A DNA stretch of 64,000 nucleotides, from the NCBI RefSeq assembly GCF_024584705.1, contig NZ_CP097384.1:3596001-3660000 (forward strand), in the 5' to 3' direction. This stretch comes from Blastopirellula sp. J2-11. Its GTDB lineage: Bacteria; Planctomycetota; Planctomycetia; Pirellulales; Pirellulaceae. The notes beneath the pieces were generated by a model that saw only the letters and a list, made by a program, of their open reading frames with translations, made no database searches and was not told the origin of the DNA. This document shows positions 17,522-26,821 of this stretch, one piece after another (position 1 is the first letter of the stretch; the number at the start of each line of letters is the position of its first letter). The position numbers and the translations under genes were made by a program.

Positions 17522-18982
17522 CTACGCTTGTTGCGGATTTTGCGCTACGCCTGCTCTTGTAAATGGTCTGGCGGCGATTTTCGCAACTCGCGAGAAAACG
17601 CCATTTGCAGATCGAACCGACTCTAACAGAACTGGGTGACGACCTAGCCACTGATAGATTGAATTGGTTAACTCGATCCAAAACAGTCGCCTCTGATCGA
17701 CGAACTCACTACGAACCTGCGAAAATTCGCGTGTAGGCTTTCTGTCTGCGACGCGATCTGCGAGTTGTTGACACCAACGCGTCGCCGCCGCTTCACGCAG
17801 GTCCTCATCTTTCAAGGGTAATAGGTATTCTTGCATGAGATAACCGCAAAAGCCTTCGAGTCGCCGTTTTCGATTCTCGAAATCATTTCGATTGATTGCT
17901 GCATCGATCGCGCTCGGCAACTCTTCGGAATAGAGCGCTTCGTACGCGATTCCCTTTCCATAGAGTGCGGACTTGCCCGAGAGGACAAGTGGGCGGTCGA
18001 GCGCCAGAGCGGCATACTCCAGAGAGGTGCCATAGCAGACAACCACATCCGCCCATCGAATCAGATCCTTGGCTGCTCCTTCACCAACAACGTAGAGCCT
18101 GTCTTCCCCGCTGCTGTCGAATGCGTCCTTTCGATTCCACATCTTTACTGGATGAGGTTTGAAAACGGTGATTCCTTGGTGGCTGCGACTAACTTGTTTC
18201 GCTAATTCAAAGCCAGACTCAAATCCCGGAAGTAGCGCCAAACGCTCTGGGTCGTGTGGGCTAAATCCACAGGCGATGTCATGTGCGCCTAGAACGAGAA
18301 CGCGAGGCCCCTTGCAATCCACAAGAGCAGGCGGGACACCTGCGTTTTCCAGCTTTTTCCAACGTGTAAACTCCGCTTCTTCGTAAGTGCTTTTTAAGAA
18401 GCTTTGGCCATATTGAATATAACTGACGTCGTCGAGCGCCTGAATTACTTCTTCAGAGGAATTCTCCACCATCGAATTGCGGATACCCCGGATTTTTTCA
18501 TCGAAATTTAGCGTCTCAGGAAACATCCCCCGCTCCATTGCCGAAACGGGAATTCCCATTTGAGATGCGACAGCACACAATACCCCGGTTGAAGGTATGA
18601 TGGGACTCCATCCTACGACAAGTCCTGGCTCCAAGGCTTCCAGCATCGCCTTGGATACGCCGGCCAAGATAGATAGAGTCTCTTCGTGGTTACCACTGCC
18701 ATCCAAGCATCCTGATGAATGCTTAACCCGTCGATGCCAGAGGGGAACATCAATGTTTTCGATACCTTCCTGATACTGGGAGGCAGGCACACGATAAACT
18801 TGCTCCCAACTCTTGTAATCACCCACGATCCGAATGGATGACTCCAAGAGCTTTGGGATCTTGAGGCCGGTCAGGAAGACCAATTCATGCCCCATTGCCC
18901 GGAGCTTCGATTGTGATCGCACAAAAAAGTCGACTTCTAGGTCATTGAATGGAGAAAGCAGGGTGACGACCACTCTCGACAT
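17522..18982 (-). CDS. Glycosyltransferase-like protein with HP motif, tandem paralogue A
   Basis: 486 residues, beginning MSRVVVTLLSPF. It has the same architecture as the downstream paralogue: an N-terminal Rossmann-like half, then GIPVSAMERGMF, a linker, VFKPHPVKM (HP motif) and WADVVVCYGTSLEYAALA (ST motif), and GKGIAYEAL. AAGGAAG lies 10 bases before the ATG. It sits 77 bases after the CMP-sialate synthetase gene, in the same direction. The pair may add successive or alternating residues to the exported glycan. Donor and acceptor cannot be read from sequence. Confidence 0.8.
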   Translation of the reverse strand: MSRVVVTLLSPFNDLEVDFFVRSQSKLRAMGHELVFLTGLKIPKLLESSIRIVGDYKSWEQVYRVPASQYQEGIENIDVPLWHRRVKHSSGCLDGSGNHEETLSILAGVSKAMLEALEPGLVVGWSPIIPSTGVLCAVASQMGIPVSAMERGMFPETLNFDEKIRGIRNSMVENSSEEVIQALDDVSYIQYGQSFLKSTYEEAEFTRWKKLENAGVPPALVDCKGPRVLVLGAHDIACGFSPHDPERLALLPGFESGFELAKQVSRSHQGITVFKPHPVKMWNRKDAFDSSGEDRLYVVGEGAAKDLIRWADVVVCYGTSLEYAALALDRPLVLSGKSALYGKGIAYEALYSEELPSAIDAAINRNDFENRKRRLEGFCGYLMQEYLLPLKDEDLREAAATRWCQQLADRVADRKPTREFSQVRSEFVDQRRLFWIELTNSIYQWLGRHPVLLESVRSANGVFSRVAKIAARPFTRAGVAQNPQQA

Positions 18983-19059
18983 ATTGCAACTTCCTTATCT
19001 GAATCCCGAAATTGCTTAGCGACGCTTTCCGTGTCCAAAAACGATCGACAAATCGGCAG

Positions 19060-19752
19060 TCACTCCAACAAATCGCTCATCGATTGCTTTTCTATCACCG
19101 TTTTTTGAAACAGCCATTCGGCAATCAAAAAGTCGAGTGGAGTATCGATATCGAGAGACTCTAAATGGCTTAGCTTTAACAGGTACGGATGGAGCCCCAG
19201 GTTGCTTTTATTCTTCACCATCATTTCGCGCGGCAAGATAGAAGCGGCAAAGGTCAGACGCGTGATGTCGGGCAAGTCTTGCGAACGTGGAATGCTCTGA
19301 TTGTCGTAGTTAAGCGGAACTCCATCCCGAAGCAAAAACTCTTTGACGTCAGCGACGGTGGTCAAGGAGTCATATCCATCAGGAAGATCTCGGTACAGAC
19401 GAATAGCGTGCTCGTAAGATGTGGTGGTGACCAAGGGGGAAGTCACGGTGGTATGAAGAATGTCGTCGCATTCAATTTCTCGAGCCATGTGGGCGTACAC
19501 TTCGCTCATGGGAATCGTGTCGGTAGCGTAATAAGGATCACGAGCGTGGACCTTGGCGCCAAGCGTTTTGGCAATCTCAAGCATCTCTGGATCATTCGAG
19601 CTGACGCACACCCCATCCAATCCCTGGACATTCAGCATCTGCCGAACGCGAACTTCCAGGAGACTGCTCCCGCAAAAGGGGCGCGTATTCTTGTGTGGAA
19701 TGCGAATCGATCCACTTCGTACGGGAATGACTGCGAAGAGAGTCCTAGACAT
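19060..19752 (-). CDS. CMP-sialate-type cytidylyltransferase (NeuA family)
   Basis: A 230-residue nucleotidyltransferase predicted to activate a nonulosonic acid with CTP. The N-terminal CTP-binding loop is VIPVRSGSIRIPHKN, close to the IPARGGSKGIPxKN of the family. VCVSSNDPEMLEIAKTLGAKV, RDPYYATDT and SLDIDTPLDF are also diagnostic. The middle of the loop (SGSIR) deviates from the usual GGSKG. It overlaps the NeuB-fusion gene by 8 bases, so the two are translationally coupled. Substrates could be Neu5Ac or a bacterial analogue such as legionaminic or pseudaminic acid. Confidence 0.87.
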   Translation of the reverse strand: MSRTLFAVIPVRSGSIRIPHKNTRPFCGSSLLEVRVRQMLNVQGLDGVCVSSNDPEMLEIAKTLGAKVHARDPYYATDTIPMSEVYAHMAREIECDDILHTTVTSPLVTTTSYEHAIRLYRDLPDGYDSLTTVADVKEFLLRDGVPLNYDNQSIPRSQDLPDITRLTFAASILPREMMVKNKSNLGLHPYLLKLSHLESLDIDTPLDFLIAEWLFQKTVIEKQSMSDLLE

Positions 19753-21292
19753 GGGATTTCGTCTTCAATGCTGGATATTTGTGATGTTCGCAGCTAAGAA
19801 CCCGCTTCTGGGAATCACCGAGCACTTCTCGAGCAAGACGAATATCACGAACATAGTTCGTGAATTCATCGGTTCTCAGGTCGACCGCTACTTTGTCAAA
19901 GTGGACCCAGTCGACGTCTCCTAGTTTCACATGCTTTTCGATCATTCTCGCACCATTGGCGACAGCCATCATCGAGGCGAGAGAACCGAGGTCGTGGCTA
20001 GAATAGCCGGAAAATATGCGTGGATCCTGCTTACTGAGTTCGCTGTATTCGTGGACGATCGAGATGTTGCATGATTCTCGGGGAGCGGGGTAAGCCGAGA
20101 CGCAATGAAGCAGATAGATCTCACTGTTTCTCCGGAAGGTATCGAGCACATACTCGACATACTCAGCCTCTGTCGCGCCTGTCGATACGACGACTGGGCC
20201 GTCATAGCATTCGGCAATCTGTGCATGGAATTCTTCGTGTTCCGAAATCGTCGACGGGATCTTAATTAAGCTTGGATTGAAGCGTTGAATCGCTTCGAAC
20301 GAGGCGAAGTCCAGCACGGAGCAAAACCAGCCGATCTGACAGCGGCGACAAGTCTCTTCCAGCAAATCCAAGAGTTCGTCATTGAGTTCCACCCCTCTTC
20401 GATAATCGCCAAGCGTAGAACCAAAAGGAGACCAGTACCGGCTTTTCAACTGTTCTGGGCTGTAGAAATTATCAACATCTCGCTTTTGCACTTTGACATA
20501 ATCTGCGCCGGCAGCCTTCGAGCGTTCGACTAACTCGACGAGACGACTTGCGGATCCCAGGTGGTTATTTGTCAATTCCGCGACGACAAGCACATGATGG
20601 GGATCTGTCGCCGGCGCCGTGTATCGACCAGGATAAAGCCGGTTCAGAAAGGCTCCTGGAGTCAAACTGCTGATGTCACGATGTCCGACGTGGATGAGTC
20701 TTAATTCGCTGCGGTCTTCAAATACACGCTGAAATTGGCGGAAATGATGCTCCTGAGCATGGACATTCACCTCTCGTTCATCGAGCGATGCGCCGGCAAA
20801 ATCGCGTTCGACTTTTGCGCTTAGCCCGCCTGAGCGTGTCGAAAAGTCGAGCCCCAATAGATAGACGTTTTGGGGGCGTCCGCGCAGTTGCGCAAGTTGC
20901 TGGCAAACTTTCAATGCGGTAAGCAGGACGAGAGGCTCATCCCACAACACCGGAACACGGAGGCGATGGACCGTCAATTCTTCCTGGTCGAGTTCAGCAG
21001 GAAGCGTCGGCAAGACCATGTGCGGTACATGGTCCGGCAAGGAACGCCCAGAAAGATAGAACTGACAGCCGAATCCAACCTCGGTGAGACTCTCTTTGAC
21101 CCAAGAAGCACTCAGGATCCCGATCTGCCCCGGCAGTATTTGCTCGGAATCGTTCAGGTTGATTGTAATGCCTGCATTCAGCGGCGCATCCTGCAACTCA
21201 TCAATGCTCGGTCCTTTACCAATGATAAAGATATCATCGCTGTCGAATGAGGAAGCGATATTTTCTAGTTGGTGGGAGAAATTCGCCAGCAT
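19745..21292 (-). CDS. NeuB-type nonulosonate synthase fused to a sialyltransferase-like domain
   Basis: A 515-residue bifunctional protein. Residues 234-515 are a NeuB synthase, condensing phosphoenolpyruvate with an N-acyl hexosamine: AELTNNHLGS, KIPSTISEHEEF, VVSTGATEAE, HCVSAYPAP, GYSSHDLG and IEKHVKLGD. No SAF domain follows. Residues 1-220 form a separate domain with FIIGKGPSIDEL at 22-33, TINLND, VYLLGLDF at 143-150 and a His-rich NVHAQEHHF. That order resembles GT42 sialyltransferases and the DUF115/MptE-like fold. The ATG used follows AGGGGAG at good spacing. An ATG 11 codons upstream is weaker. It overlaps the upstream phosphatase gene by 59 bases and neuA by 8. Confidence 0.85.
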   Translation of the reverse strand: MLANFSHQLENIASSFDSDDIFIIGKGPSIDELQDAPLNAGITINLNDSEQILPGQIGILSASWVKESLTEVGFGCQFYLSGRSLPDHVPHMVLPTLPAELDQEELTVHRLRVPVLWDEPLVLLTALKVCQQLAQLRGRPQNVYLLGLDFSTRSGGLSAKVERDFAGASLDEREVNVHAQEHHFRQFQRVFEDRSELRLIHVGHRDISSLTPGAFLNRLYPGRYTAPATDPHHVLVVAELTNNHLGSASRLVELVERSKAAGADYVKVQKRDVDNFYSPEQLKSRYWSPFGSTLGDYRRGVELNDELLDLLEETCRRCQIGWFCSVLDFASFEAIQRFNPSLIKIPSTISEHEEFHAQIAECYDGPVVVSTGATEAEYVEYVLDTFRRNSEIYLLHCVSAYPAPRESCNISIVHEYSELSKQDPRIFSGYSSHDLGSLASMMAVANGARMIEKHVKLGDVDWVHFDKVAVDLRTDEFTNYVRDIRLAREVLGDSQKRVLSCEHHKYPALKTKSHV

Positions 21293-22010
21293 AGGGCTCC
21301 CCTTCGACAAAAACCGATAAACCATGTTCCAGGGCTAAATTCAAGCCGGCAAGGATATCCCAGCTGTTGGCCCCTTTGGGATTCTCAAATGAGAAAAATG
21401 ACCCACGTATCACATTCAACATGTTATAGACGCAGCAACCGAGAACACGGTATTCGGCGCCGGTGACGACCTCCGTCAGAAGCTGCAATGGTATCGACGA
21501 AGAGTAACCTCGAATCCGAGATTCGAACTTAGGAATATCGTCGCCGGTACGAATCCATGAATTCATTTCTGGACAAGCCAGCATCGACGCTACATGCTTC
21601 CCGCGGGAGAAACATGCAATGGAAACTCCCCACTCCGGCAATCCGGCGGTAAAGTTTTCGGTTCCATCGATCGGATCCAAAACGATTGTCGCCATTTCAG
21701 CGGTCAACGGCTGCGAGTGCGCAAGCTCTTCAGATATCAGCCTGGTTTGGTCAGGAAGCGTCAAACGCATTTGATCCTGAACCAGATCCTGGACAAAGAG
21801 ATCACCGTCAGTGACGAAGCTGTCATCACTTTTTTTTTGTCGCCGATGTCGCAGAGCCAAGATCTCGGCGAGATTGCTCATAACCACATTCTGAACGCCA
21901 TCGAGAAAACGATTGGTGGATTCGACTACGCTCATGTCATTAACGGCGAATTCTCGCCTTCGCCCCTTAAATATTTCAGCATCGGCCCTCACATCGTAGA
22001 ACGATGACAT
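21234..22010 (-). CDS. Inositol-monophosphatase-family phosphatase
   Basis: A 258-residue protein of the IMPase/SuhB superfamily. The metal-site motifs are all visible: ISEELAHS (the E of the first site), DPIDGTENF and GANSWDILAGLNLALEHG near the C-terminus. These enzymes remove phosphate from a sugar or nucleotide phosphate with Mg2+. Inside a nonulosonate locus a dephosphorylation of a sugar phosphate intermediate is a natural guess, but the substrate is unknown. The frame extends 18 codons upstream to a TTG. The first ATG is used. Its end overlaps the NeuB-fusion gene. Confidence 0.85.
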   Translation of the reverse strand: MSSFYDVRADAEIFKGRRREFAVNDMSVVESTNRFLDGVQNVVMSNLAEILALRHRRQKKSDDSFVTDGDLFVQDLVQDQMRLTLPDQTRLISEELAHSQPLTAEMATIVLDPIDGTENFTAGLPEWGVSIACFSRGKHVASMLACPEMNSWIRTGDDIPKFESRIRGYSSSIPLQLLTEVVTGAEYRVLGCCVYNMLNVIRGSFFSFENPKGANSWDILAGLNLALEHGLSVFVEGEPYAGEFLPPTRKYRFLIRQR

Positions 22011-22227
22011 GGCGATCGTTGGGTGATGGTAACTTGCCGAATCAAGGGACGAAAGTCCTTCCAAGAAATCGCTACAAATCTTCGTGCAATATTTACCGAT
22101 TGCTAATACAAAGGAGTAAACGAGGCTTTGAGCAATCAGAGACCTGGCGATTCACCAAAGGAAGAACGCGCCTCCAATCCATCTCCTTCTCGAGAGTCCG
22201 CGTCGACCGATTCCACCCCGAATCGGT

Positions 22228-23058
22228 CTAGTTCCTCGATATCTCTCGATACTTCTCCAAAACTTCTCCGGGAGCGCCATCGTGGATAATTCGTCCATGA
22301 TCCAACAGGACTGCTCGCGTGCAATGTTCTTGGATCAGGTTTTCGCTGTGGCTGACAAAGAAGATCGTCTGCCCTTTGGCGACCGAGGCGTTCATGCGAG
22401 CAAAGCACTTCTCGCGAAATCGGGCGTCGCCAACCGCAAGGACTTCGTCGGCGACGAGCAGGTCGGGATCTAAGTGCGTCGCGACGGAGAAGGCCAACCT
22501 GGCTCTCATACCTGAGGAATATCGTCGGACTGGCATCTCGATGAATTTGCCGACATCCGAGAACTCGACAATCTGGTCATACTTCTGAATGACCTGGGCG
22601 TGCGTCATTCCCAATATCACGCCGTTCAGGAAGATATTTTCCTTTCCAGTCAGCATCGGGTTGAAGCCAGTCCCAACCTCCAGCAGGCAGGCCAGGTTGC
22701 CCCAAACAGAGATCTGGCCCTCTGTCGGAGTCGTAACTTGGGACAAGATCTTAAGGAACGTACTCTTGCCCGCTCCGTTGTGTCCGACGATTCCCAACAA
22801 TTCGCCGCGACGCACCTCAAGGTTGATGTCTTTCAGGGCCCATAACCAATTCTTCTCGTCCGCTTCTTGCTTCCTGCGCAGACGGTCAAGCGGCTGCCGG
22901 AGAGACTTCAGCATTCCCTTCGTAAAATCGGCCATGTTTTCATAAGGGCCAGACTGATCGAAGCGGAATCGCTTGCCGAGGCCCTCGACCTTGACGACGA
23001 GTTCGCGGTTGGCTGCCAGCGTTGACTGCGGTTTCGGATCAAAGGATATCGACGACAT
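22228..23058 (-). CDS. Polysaccharide ABC exporter ATPase (Wzt/KpsT/TagH type)
   Basis: A 276-residue ATPase that would drive export of a finished glycan across the inner membrane. Walker A is GHNGAGKST at 92-100, the signature is RRYSSGMRARLAF, and Walker B is LLVADEVLAVGD, all with the sequence style of polysaccharide exporters (NGVILGMTHAQ, WGNLACLLEVGTGF). It ends soon after the H-loop, so it lacks the C-terminal carbohydrate-binding domain of Wzt from O9a-type systems. The ATG overlaps the permease stop by 20 bases. Longer upstream starts lie inside the permease gene. Confidence 0.92.
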   Translation of the reverse strand: MSSISFDPKPQSTLAANRELVVKVEGLGKRFRFDQSGPYENMADFTKGMLKSLRQPLDRLRRKQEADEKNWLWALKDINLEVRRGELLGIVGHNGAGKSTFLKILSQVTTPTEGQISVWGNLACLLEVGTGFNPMLTGKENIFLNGVILGMTHAQVIQKYDQIVEFSDVGKFIEMPVRRYSSGMRARLAFSVATHLDPDLLVADEVLAVGDARFREKCFARMNASVAKGQTIFFVSHSENLIQEHCTRAVLLDHGRIIHDGAPGEVLEKYREISRN

Positions 23059-23935
23059 TGCGTTCCACTCTTCGGAAAACATAAGTTCCGGAGAAAAAAA
23101 GTAGAGTTGACGAAATGGTTGTGATCGCAAGCGCCGTCCAAGGAGCGGAGCCGTCACCAAATACCACCCACCGAAAGCCGCTGATCAGACCCGCGATCGG
23201 GTTCAGGTAATACAACCAAAGCCAATCTTTAGGAATGACATCGACGGGGTCATAAAACACCGGCGACAGGAAAAACCAGGCTTGAACAATAAATGGGACA
23301 ACCTGCTGAACATCGCGGTAGACCGCGGTCAGTGCGGATAACCAAAAGGTGATCGAAGTCGTCACCAGAATCATGATGACAACCAGAAGCGGTGCGAGTA
23401 ATACGTTGATCGAAGGTACGACTCCAAAGATCAGCATCAAAATCGCCAACAAGCCGATCCGGATCGTAAAATCGACCAGGTTCACCACAATGGGAGTCAG
23501 CGGCAATACCAATCGACAGAAGTAAATCTTCGAGATGATACTGGCGTTTGAGATAATCGAATCGGCGCCGCGCGAGATGGAGACGCTGACAAACTGCCAG
23601 ATGCTGAGCGCCAGGAATACGCTGACCGGGTACGGAATATCGCCTGAATGAAGCTCTTGGCCACGTCTGCCAAAAACCAGCGTGAAAATCACCATCATTC
23701 CCAGCGGCTGAAGAATAGCCCAAAGAACTCCAACCACGGTTTCCTTATAGCGAACCGACAGATCCCGCAATACCATGTGCCGCAGCACATGCCGATAGCG
23801 CCAAAGTTCCCACAGATTTAGCCTGTTGCCCGATCCATCCGACGTAATCACGAGAGTCGGTTCGGCGAAAGCAACGGTTCCTCTCGCTTCTGGTGAATCC
23901 GCAATGCTACTGACTTCTGGAATAGTGCTTGTCAT
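23039..23935 (-). CDS. Polysaccharide ABC exporter permease (Wzm/KpsM/TagG type)
   Basis: A 298-residue ABC-2 permease with about six transmembrane helices. A cytoplasmic N-terminus ends in LRDLSVRYKETVVGVLWAILQP, the coupling-helix motif of the family, and FLSPVFYDP and YYLNPIAGLISGFR mark the second half. It partners the overlapping ATPase. The frame extends to a TTG four codons upstream, and the first ATG is used. It is the first gene of the core glycan operon. The 460 bases upstream are non-coding. Confidence 0.92.
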   Translation of the reverse strand: MTSTIPEVSSIADSPEARGTVAFAEPTLVITSDGSGNRLNLWELWRYRHVLRHMVLRDLSVRYKETVVGVLWAILQPLGMMVIFTLVFGRRGQELHSGDIPYPVSVFLALSIWQFVSVSISRGADSIISNASIISKIYFCRLVLPLTPIVVNLVDFTIRIGLLAILMLIFGVVPSINVLLAPLLVVIMILVTTSITFWLSALTAVYRDVQQVVPFIVQAWFFLSPVFYDPVDVIPKDWLWLYYLNPIAGLISGFRWVVFGDGSAPWTALAITTISSTLLFFSGTYVFRRVERNVVDIL

Positions 23936-24399
23936 TCGTTGATGCAAAGGCGTTTATTTCAGGACAACAGGGAAGAAGCAAAAGACGTTCGCTTCTGTCG
24001 ATCACGAACAAAAAACAACCGGGTGAAGATCTGCAAACATTCCCCGAAAAAAGCGGCGTGAAGTCTTAACAAAAAACTCACACTTGCGATTTCTGGTGAG
24101 TCCTACTGAGACTGTTTCGGGATGCGGCATGGGCAGTACGGTAACAAAAATTCTATGGCTCGCTTGTCGCGCGGTCAACGGACAGGAACACCGTCTCATC
24201 CTCATCTCATGAAAATCTGTTACGTATCTGCGTACCGGAAAATTATCACATTCTCTTCTTTCAAAATTCATCATTGGGAAGTACGCGAAGCGAGTTCTCG
24301 AATCAGCGATTCAACATCGCGCCCCCGACTGCATGAAGCCGCTCCCTAGAACTTGCGTCGTAAAAATGAGGGCATTTCCAATGCAAACCTAACCAGCTT
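23936..24399. other. Upstream region of the glycan operon, no gene seen
   Basis: This 464-base gap separates the permease gene from the stop of the COG5610-type gene. Open frames on both strands are short and lack any recognisable content. It presumably holds the operon promoter. No clear box pair stood out. Confidence 0.5.
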
Positions 24400-26496
24400 T
24401 CACCCAGAGACGACCTTTCCCAGAAGCAGTCGCTCGATGAATCGAATTACCGGCAACGGCAATTTTTGCATCAGATATCGCTTGATCGGAAGGGGTACAA
24501 GCAAGTCGATCCGCCCTCTCGCAATAAGGAACAACGAATGGAGACCACCGGCCGTATTTCCCGACAGCACCAACCTTGCGGCGCGACCGCTGCGGATTCC
24601 GGCGCCGTTCGGCCAAATCGTAATCTCATTGCGCGTTCTTTGATTGCCGAACAAAAAGGCCACCGCATTTCTTAACGAAATTATTGGTCCAATCTCGCCG
24701 ACGGTTCGGCTTCCAGAGTCCGGTGAGAACGGAAACCGCCCGATGCATTCCGCGAACTCTTTGTCCAACCAAGGTGACTCAAGCAGATTGGTAAATTGAC
24801 GAAGGCTTTCTATCGAGTCCGTGCGAAAACTCTCCTGTTGGAACAATTCCCCATTTTCGCGAACGGAGTCGAGACAACCTTGCACGAGGTCATCATAGCC
24901 CCAAGCAGTGATCGCGAGTCCCTGCTCGTCTAAGACGGGAATCACGTTCCCCTGCTCGTCCTCAGAGTATTCGTTCAAACTTCCGTGAGGCGCCGTCGCG
25001 AGAATTTCTACCATCGGCGCCCATTTGCCGATCCAAGCGTCATTGAAGTGCGCTTGATCCGGAGGTCCGCAAAAGGCCTGCATGGGAGACGCTGAAACCC
25101 GCTTTCCCATGGAAGCCAGGCAAATATAAAAACCATTTATGGGGCGATCTTCGCCAAGTATCCTCGCCAGTGCGGCTTGGCTACTCCCTTTCCAACCCAC
25201 ATCGACAATGCCGGTTCGCTGCGTACTCAACATTCCTTTGTCCTGAAGGTAACGAAGCAGCAAATCCCGCTGCTTTGCCGCCGCCGCAAGCGACTTTTCC
25301 GCCATCTCTTGTCGTAGCAAGACCCGCTTCAGCGCCGCTTGTCGCTTGGAAGTAAGAGGGGCGAGACGCCAAGCGTCGGCTCTCGACATTTCGACCACGA
25401 AGGGATCAGCCGAAGGCAGATCGCTCGAGGTCAGACCGAGACGGGTCATCACTCCCTCGACGGTCGTTTCCTTCTCCGTTAATAGCGCCCAGTTCAGCGT
25501 CGACTCATAGGTCTCGCTGGTTGTCGCGGCAAGTCTCCAGACAGCACGTGAAGAATAGACGTATTCAATCGAGATACCCTGACCAAGTCCAGCTTCCTGT
25601 AGTTTTTCGGCGACTCGCGAGAGCAGATAACCATCGCGCGCCAAGAATCCGAGGGTACCAATACCGGCCGCTTCGCTTTCACGAAGCACCCAAGCTACAT
25701 ACCCGGCGAAGATCGGCGCCGCGATACTATATCCGATCTGTGCCTGAAGCGACTTACCCTGCAGTCGGTATTGACGCGCTCTTCCGGAAAGAATTTGGCA
25801 ACGAACCGAGCGTTCAACGGCGGGCTTCTCCCAACTACGTAACACGCCTTCGGAACGAACCGTTCCCCTGGCTCCGATTCGCCGAGGAACCATCACGTCG
25901 CTTTGAGGATGATCACCGCTATGAGACAGTCTGGAAAGAGGCGCCTTTTCAACTTCGCTGACATGATGAAAAAGTGCGCCGCTCCCCTTGGTCTTCAAGT
26001 GCTCGGATGAGACGTAAAGCTTGCAGCGACTTGCGATATCCGGACAACATTGATGCAGCAAGGATCGAATAAAGTCCGCGGAATGATACATGTCGGAAAT
26101 AAGAACCACGCGCATTCCTTGCTCAAGCAGCAACCGGATCTCGGCGATCGTCGACATGATTGGAATGGAAACATCTAACTCGGTTTTCAATTCCATCGCC
26201 TTCATGCGCTCGCAGCGATCCAAGGTCAGACCGAGCGAAATCGCGAGTTGCTCATAGATCGCGTCGAACGTCGTTTCGCCATGGGACGCATTCCGCCGAG
26301 ACATTCGCTCTGCGCGGATCCGTTGCTCAACAAACTGGTCTGCAAGATCGCTGTACTCTGGCTCCACCTTCAATCGTTCTGCAATCATGCAGAATACGCC
26401 CGCCGGCGTTCCCACGCTTCGCGTAATCAAAGTATCGAAAACGTCATACGAATGGAGTTGGTCAGAGCTATCCACGTTGCTATTGCAAAATCTCAT
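24400..26496 (-). CDS. HAD hydrolase-containing protein (COG5610 type)
   Basis: A 698-residue protein. Residues about 1-220 are a HAD hydrolase: motif I SYDVFDTL at 16-23 with both aspartates, motif II VVLISDMY, a lysine region SSEHLKTKG, and motif III GDHPQSDV. The rest (about 250-698) is the less well defined domain seen after such HADs in polysaccharide loci, with FLARDGYLLSRVAEKL and GIVDVGWKGSSQ. It is probably cytoplasmic and may dephosphorylate a glycan intermediate, but the role of this family is not settled. Upstream in-frame ATGs at 26526 and 26625 exist. The one chosen places the HAD motif at the usual distance from the N-terminus, though no start has a convincing ribosome-binding site. 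Confidence 0.8.
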   Translation of the reverse strand: MRFCNSNVDSSDQLHSYDVFDTLITRSVGTPAGVFCMIAERLKVEPEYSDLADQFVEQRIRAERMSRRNASHGETTFDAIYEQLAISLGLTLDRCERMKAMELKTELDVSIPIMSTIAEIRLLLEQGMRVVLISDMYHSADFIRSLLHQCCPDIASRCKLYVSSEHLKTKGSGALFHHVSEVEKAPLSRLSHSGDHPQSDVMVPRRIGARGTVRSEGVLRSWEKPAVERSVRCQILSGRARQYRLQGKSLQAQIGYSIAAPIFAGYVAWVLRESEAAGIGTLGFLARDGYLLSRVAEKLQEAGLGQGISIEYVYSSRAVWRLAATTSETYESTLNWALLTEKETTVEGVMTRLGLTSSDLPSADPFVVEMSRADAWRLAPLTSKRQAALKRVLLRQEMAEKSLAAAAKQRDLLLRYLQDKGMLSTQRTGIVDVGWKGSSQAALARILGEDRPINGFYICLASMGKRVSASPMQAFCGPPDQAHFNDAWIGKWAPMVEILATAPHGSLNEYSEDEQGNVIPVLDEQGLAITAWGYDDLVQGCLDSVRENGELFQQESFRTDSIESLRQFTNLLESPWLDKEFAECIGRFPFSPDSGSRTVGEIGPIISLRNAVAFLFGNQRTRNEITIWPNGAGIRSGRAARLVLSGNTAGGLHSLFLIARGRIDLLVPLPIKRYLMQKLPLPVIRFIERLLLGKVVSG

Positions 26497-26821
26497 GAAG
26501 CCAAGAGGAAGTATCCCGGCTCGCATCCGCCAAACAGACGCAGAGCCACGCCGCCAACAGTCTTCCAGATCACGCCATCTTTTCGAAGGGGATCCATGCG
26601 ACGCCAGGTTTCTTGGGAAGCGCATTGATCCGCAGCTTCCACCCTGCCAATCAAAAGTAATCTTGGGGTCATAAGATTACGGCGGCGAACTGTTAAGTTT
26701 TCTTGAAGAAACCAAGCAATTCCGGCCCAACGCCAAGTCCCCAGCCTGCTTAACTCACAATTGGCAAACGCAGAACAAAGTCATCCCGTACGGACAGACT
26801 CGCTTTGTGCCGCGTGCGTAT

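Noticed and set aside
21234-22064. Longer phosphatase start
   Set aside because: The extra 18 codons begin at TTG, lack a ribosome-binding site and precede the family domain.
24002-24349. Opposing open frames of 75-90 codons upstream of the glycan operon
   Set aside because: Overlapping each other, no ribosome-binding site, composition typical of non-coding sequence.
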